The notes beneath the pieces are model-generated. The model did no database searches. It was given only the letters and a program-made list of their open reading frames with translations, and was not told the origin of the DNA. Position numbers and translations under genes: made by a program. Below, in pieces: positions 14,955-17,201 of a DNA stretch of 17,201 nucleotides. Origin of the DNA: Bacteroidales bacterium UBA1757 (GTDB lineage: Bacteria; Bacteroidota; Bacteroidia; Bacteroidales; UBA1402); contig DCHH01000019.1 of assembly GCA_002315625.1 (NCBI GenBank), forward strand, positions 16,956-34,156. The letters are read 5' to 3'. Within the stretch, counting starts at the first letter, position 1; every line of letters starts with the position of its first letter.

Positions 14955-16274
14955 ATGGGACGTTTAGTAGCAATTGTAGGCCGCCCGAATGTGGGCAAAT
15001 CAACCCTCTTCAACCGTTTGGTTGAGAGCCGTCAGGCAATAGTAAACGACGAGGCGGGCACCACCCGCGACCGCCACTACGGCAAAGTAACATGGAACGA
15101 CGTTGAATTTTCAGTCGTCGATACCGGCGGATGGATTGAAGGCTCGGAAGACATCTTTGAGAGCGCCATCAACCGGCAAATCGAAATAGCAATCGAGGAA
15201 AGCGACGTGATTCTTTTCGTAGTCGATGTCCTAAACGGTCTGACCGACCTCGACATGTCAGTAGCCGCAATCCTGCGCAAGGTCAAGAACCGCCCGATAA
15301 TTGTAGTAAGCAACAAGACCGACGCAAACGAATGGACCTACCAGGCGGCCGAGTTCTACAAATTAGGACTTGGCGACCCCGTCCCGGTATCAGGCATGAC
15401 AGGATTCGGAACCGGCGACCTGCTCGACATGGTCGTGAGCCGTTTTGCCCCCGAATCAAAAGCCGACCTCATCGACGATTCCCTGCCCAAGATTGCCGTC
15501 GTAGGCCGTCCGAACGTAGGCAAGTCATCCATTATCAATGCCTTCATCGGCGAAGAGCGCAACATCGTAACCGACATCGCCGGTACCACCCGCGATGCAA
15601 TCCTGACCCGTTTCAACAAGTTCGGAATGGACTGCTATCTGGTCGATACGGCCGGAATCCGCAAAAAATCAAAGGTCAGTGAAGACGTGGAATTCTATTC
15701 CGTGATGCGTTCAATCCGCGCAATCGAAAGCGCCGACGTCTGCGTGCTGATGATTGACGCCACAAGAGGTGTCGAAAGTCAGGACATGAGCATCTTCTCC
15801 CTTATCCAGCGCAACCGCAAGGGGCTGGTCGTCTGCGTAAACAAGTGGGACCTGGTGGAAGGCAAGGACAGCAACACCCTGAAATACTTCGAAGAGGATA
15901 TCCGCAGCCGTTTCGCCCCCTTCACCGATTTTCCGATGGTCTTCGCCTCTGCCCTGACCAAACAGCGCGTTTTCAAGGTGCTGGAATCGGCAAAGGCAGT
16001 CTATGACGCCCGCAAGAGGCATATCCCGACAGCCCGCCTGAACGAGTTCTTCCTGCCGCTGATTGAGAACTATCCCCCACCAGCCACAAAAGGCAAATAT
16101 ATTAAAATCAAATATGTAACCCAGTTGCAGGGGCCCGCCGCACCGGCATTCGTATTCTTTGCCAACCTGCCGCAGTATGTCAAGGAGCCGTACAAGCGCT
16201 TCCTCGAAAACAAACTGCGCGAACAGTTCGACTTTTCAGGCACCCCCATCCAACTCTTCATCCGTCAAAAATAA
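14955..16274 (+). CDS. der: Ribosome biogenesis GTPase Der (EngA)
   Basis: Der is an essential double-domain GTPase that acts in 50S subunit assembly. The 439-residue product has two GTPase domains and a C-terminal KH-like domain. Domain 1 motifs: GRPNVGKST (9-17), GTTRDR (35-40), DTGG (56-59), NKTD (120-123). Domain 2 motifs: GRPNVGKSS (184-192), GTTRDA (210-215), DTAG (231-234), NKWD (296-299), SAL (332-334). The KH-like part includes YPPPATKGKYIKIKYVTQ and ends GTPIQLFIRQK. Length matches Bacteroidales Der. It follows era after an A-rich 41-nt leader without an SD, and DUF3467 starts 5 nt after its stop. Confidence 0.98.
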   Translation: MGRLVAIVGRPNVGKSTLFNRLVESRQAIVNDEAGTTRDRHYGKVTWNDVEFSVVDTGGWIEGSEDIFESAINRQIEIAIEESDVILFVVDVLNGLTDLDMSVAAILRKVKNRPIIVVSNKTDANEWTYQAAEFYKLGLGDPVPVSGMTGFGTGDLLDMVVSRFAPESKADLIDDSLPKIAVVGRPNVGKSSIINAFIGEERNIVTDIAGTTRDAILTRFNKFGMDCYLVDTAGIRKKSKVSEDVEFYSVMRSIRAIESADVCVLMIDATRGVESQDMSIFSLIQRNRKGLVVCVNKWDLVEGKDSNTLKYFEEDIRSRFAPFTDFPMVFASALTKQRVFKVLESAKAVYDARKRHIPTARLNEFFLPLIENYPPPATKGKYIKIKYVTQLQGPAAPAFVFFANLPQYVKEPYKRFLENKLREQFDFSGTPIQLFIRQK

Positions 16275-16279
16275 CAGCA

Positions 16280-16576
16280 ATGGAAGACCAGCAGAACAAG
16301 CTCAACATCGAACTCAGCGACGAAATCGCACAAGGCACCTACTCAAACCTTGCCATAATCTCACATTCCAGTTCGGAATTCATCCTCGACTTCATCCGCA
16401 TGATGCCGGGAATCCAGAAGGCCAAAGTAAAGTCTCGCATCATCCTCACCCCCGAGCACGCCAAACGGCTCCTCTACGCCCTGCAGGAAAACGTAGTAAA
16501 ATACGAGCAGCAGTTCGGCCCCATCAAAGCCCCCCAGCCCCAGCAGCCCATCGGCTTCTCGCAAGGCCAGGCATAG
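16280..16576 (+). CDS. DUF3467 family protein
   Basis: This small protein of unknown function has 98 residues and I recognise it as DUF3467. The conserved part contains YSNLAIISHSSSEFILDF (21-38) and KVKSRIILTPEHAKRLLYAL (49-68), suggesting a compact mixed alpha/beta fold. There is no signal peptide or membrane segment, so it should be cytoplasmic. After about residue 80 comes a Pro/Gln-rich tail (PIKAPQPQQPIGFSQGQA) that is probably disordered. It starts 5 nt after der and is almost certainly in the era-der operon, ending at a hairpin. From memory, its usual neighbour in Bacteroides is rpoC; here it sits with ribosome-assembly GTPases. Its role is unknown. Confidence 0.88.
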   Translation: MEDQQNKLNIELSDEIAQGTYSNLAIISHSSSEFILDFIRMMPGIQKAKVKSRIILTPEHAKRLLYALQENVVKYEQQFGPIKAPQPQQPIGFSQGQA

Positions 16577-16578
16577 CC

Positions 16579-16615
16579 TTCGTATTTTACGCGTATCATT
16601 CGCGTAAAATACGAA
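16579..16615. terminator. Perfect 15-bp hairpin between convergent genes
   Basis: TTCGTATTTTACGCG (16579-16593) and its exact complement (16601-16615) flank a 7-nt loop (TATCATT). It begins 2 nt after the DUF3467 stop and lies 49 nt downstream of the GH97 stop on the other strand, so it can serve both converging transcripts. Neither side has a long U-tract, so it may work as a non-canonical terminator or an mRNA-stabilising 3' structure. The rest of 16577-16664 shows no gene. Confidence 0.6.
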
Positions 16616-16664
16616 AATGCATCTAGCTATCAACGACTTACTTCAGGATGACGGAATGCAGGAT

Positions 16665-17201
16665 TTATCGTTCCTTGAATCTTTTGACAATGCAGCAGAA
16701 ACCGCCGTTCGGACGGCACTGCACAGAAGAGAGTGCATCTACGCGTGAGATGGCAAACTCGCGGTCAACCTGGCCGTCGGCAAAAAGAATGATATCTCCT
16801 CTTTGTTCGGGGAAATTCAACGTGACCGTTTCCTTGGTACCATTGATACCAGCCACGAACCACACATCGCCGCTACGACGAGCCATAACGACACTTTCAC
16901 CGGGATAACCGGCCAAAAGCTTCGTCTCGTCCCACACGGCGGGAAGCTGCTTAAGAAAATCTATCACCTCGCAGGGCTGGCCGAGGTAGCTCTCAGGCCT
17001 GTCAGCCATGTGCTGGAGGCTCGACTGGAACAGCACCGGAAGCGCCAGTTCGTGGGCATGGGTCGTATTATGCGGATGCTGTGAATCGGAAAATGCGCAA
17101 GGGGTATAATCCATAGGCCCCATCAGTGCACGGGTAAAAGGCAATGTAGCGTTATGCGAAGCAGCAACACTGGTAAAGAACGGCACATTGTTGTACCACT
17201 C
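16665..17201 (-). CDS. Glycoside hydrolase family 97 protein, C-terminal part (5' end beyond window)
   Basis: The frame is open from the right edge to TAA at 16665, giving 178 visible residues, the C-terminal portion of a much larger enzyme. GH97 enzymes are alpha-glucosidases or alpha-galactosidases common in Bacteroidetes (SusB is the best known), usually periplasmic. Family landmarks, numbered from the first visible residue, are ATLPFTRALMGPMDYTP (18-34), THAHELALPVLFQS (47-60) and WDETKLLAGYPGESVVMARR (90-109). A beta-sandwich-like end follows (DVWFVAGINGTKETVTLNF). The catalytic centre is mostly outside the window, so mechanism and substrate cannot be assigned. The first ATG-like start inside (GTG 17186) is not real because the frame continues upstream. 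It converges on DUF3467 and is functionally unrelated to the rest. Confidence 0.85.
   Translation of the reverse strand, partial: EWYNNVPFFTSVAASHNATLPFTRALMGPMDYTPCAFSDSQHPHNTTHAHELALPVLFQSSLQHMADRPESYLGQPCEVIDFLKQLPAVWDETKLLAGYPGESVVMARRSGDVWFVAGINGTKETVTLNFPEQRGDIILFADGQVDREFAISRVDALSSVQCRPNGGFCCIVKRFKER

Overview
The window is a stretch of bacterial core genome. It contains the fused str-S10-spc ribosomal protein supercluster on the minus strand, a divergent three-gene operon (era, der, DUF3467) on the plus strand, and the end of a glycoside hydrolase family 97 gene at the right edge. The organism is almost certainly a member of the Bacteroidetes, most likely order Bacteroidales. Four things point there: the protein sequences closely resemble Bacteroides-type ribosomal proteins; fusA is followed directly by rpsJ with no tuf between them; era has a Bacteroidetes-type promoter (TAnnTTTG -7 box); and nearly every gene lacks a Shine-Dalgarno (SD) sequence. 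GC content looks moderate. I cannot name the family or genus with confidence; a gut Bacteroidales such as Muribaculaceae is a guess.

Layout. From 13803 leftwards to the window edge, in transcription order: rpsL, rpsG, fusA, rpsJ, rplC, rplD, rplW, rplB, rpsS, rplV, rpsC, rplP, rpmC, rpsQ, rplN, rplX, rplE, rpsN, rpsH, rplF, rplR, rpsE, rpmD, rplO and the first 390 codons of secY. Most gaps are 2-40 nt. The exceptions are rpsL-rpsG (205 nt), rpsH-rpsN (81 nt), fusA-rpsJ (67 nt) and rplC-rpsJ (66 nt). No gene looks broken. Four starts were moved inward to family-consistent ATGs (rplF, rpsQ, rpsG, era), and rpmD (59 aa) was found by reading the gap between rplO and rpsE.

The 210-nt divergent space 13804-14013 holds a nested inverted repeat that looks like an intrinsic terminator in both directions, flanked by a good era promoter and a poor candidate str promoter. 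On the right, era (30S maturation GTPase), der (50S assembly GTPase) and a small DUF3467 protein form a tight operon. It ends at a perfect 15-bp hairpin shared with the converging GH97 gene. No stretch longer than 300 bases lacks a gene.

Functionally the window is one theme: ribosome structural proteins, the translocase EF-G, the protein-export channel SecY, and the two GTPases that mature the two ribosomal subunits. I found no mobile element, CRISPR array, tRNA, rRNA or defence system. The most interesting signals are regulatory and architectural: the divergent terminator-like repeat, the structured rpsL-rpsG spacer, one isolated strong SD before rplF, and the unusual gene neighbourhood of era-der-DUF3467 beside the str operon.
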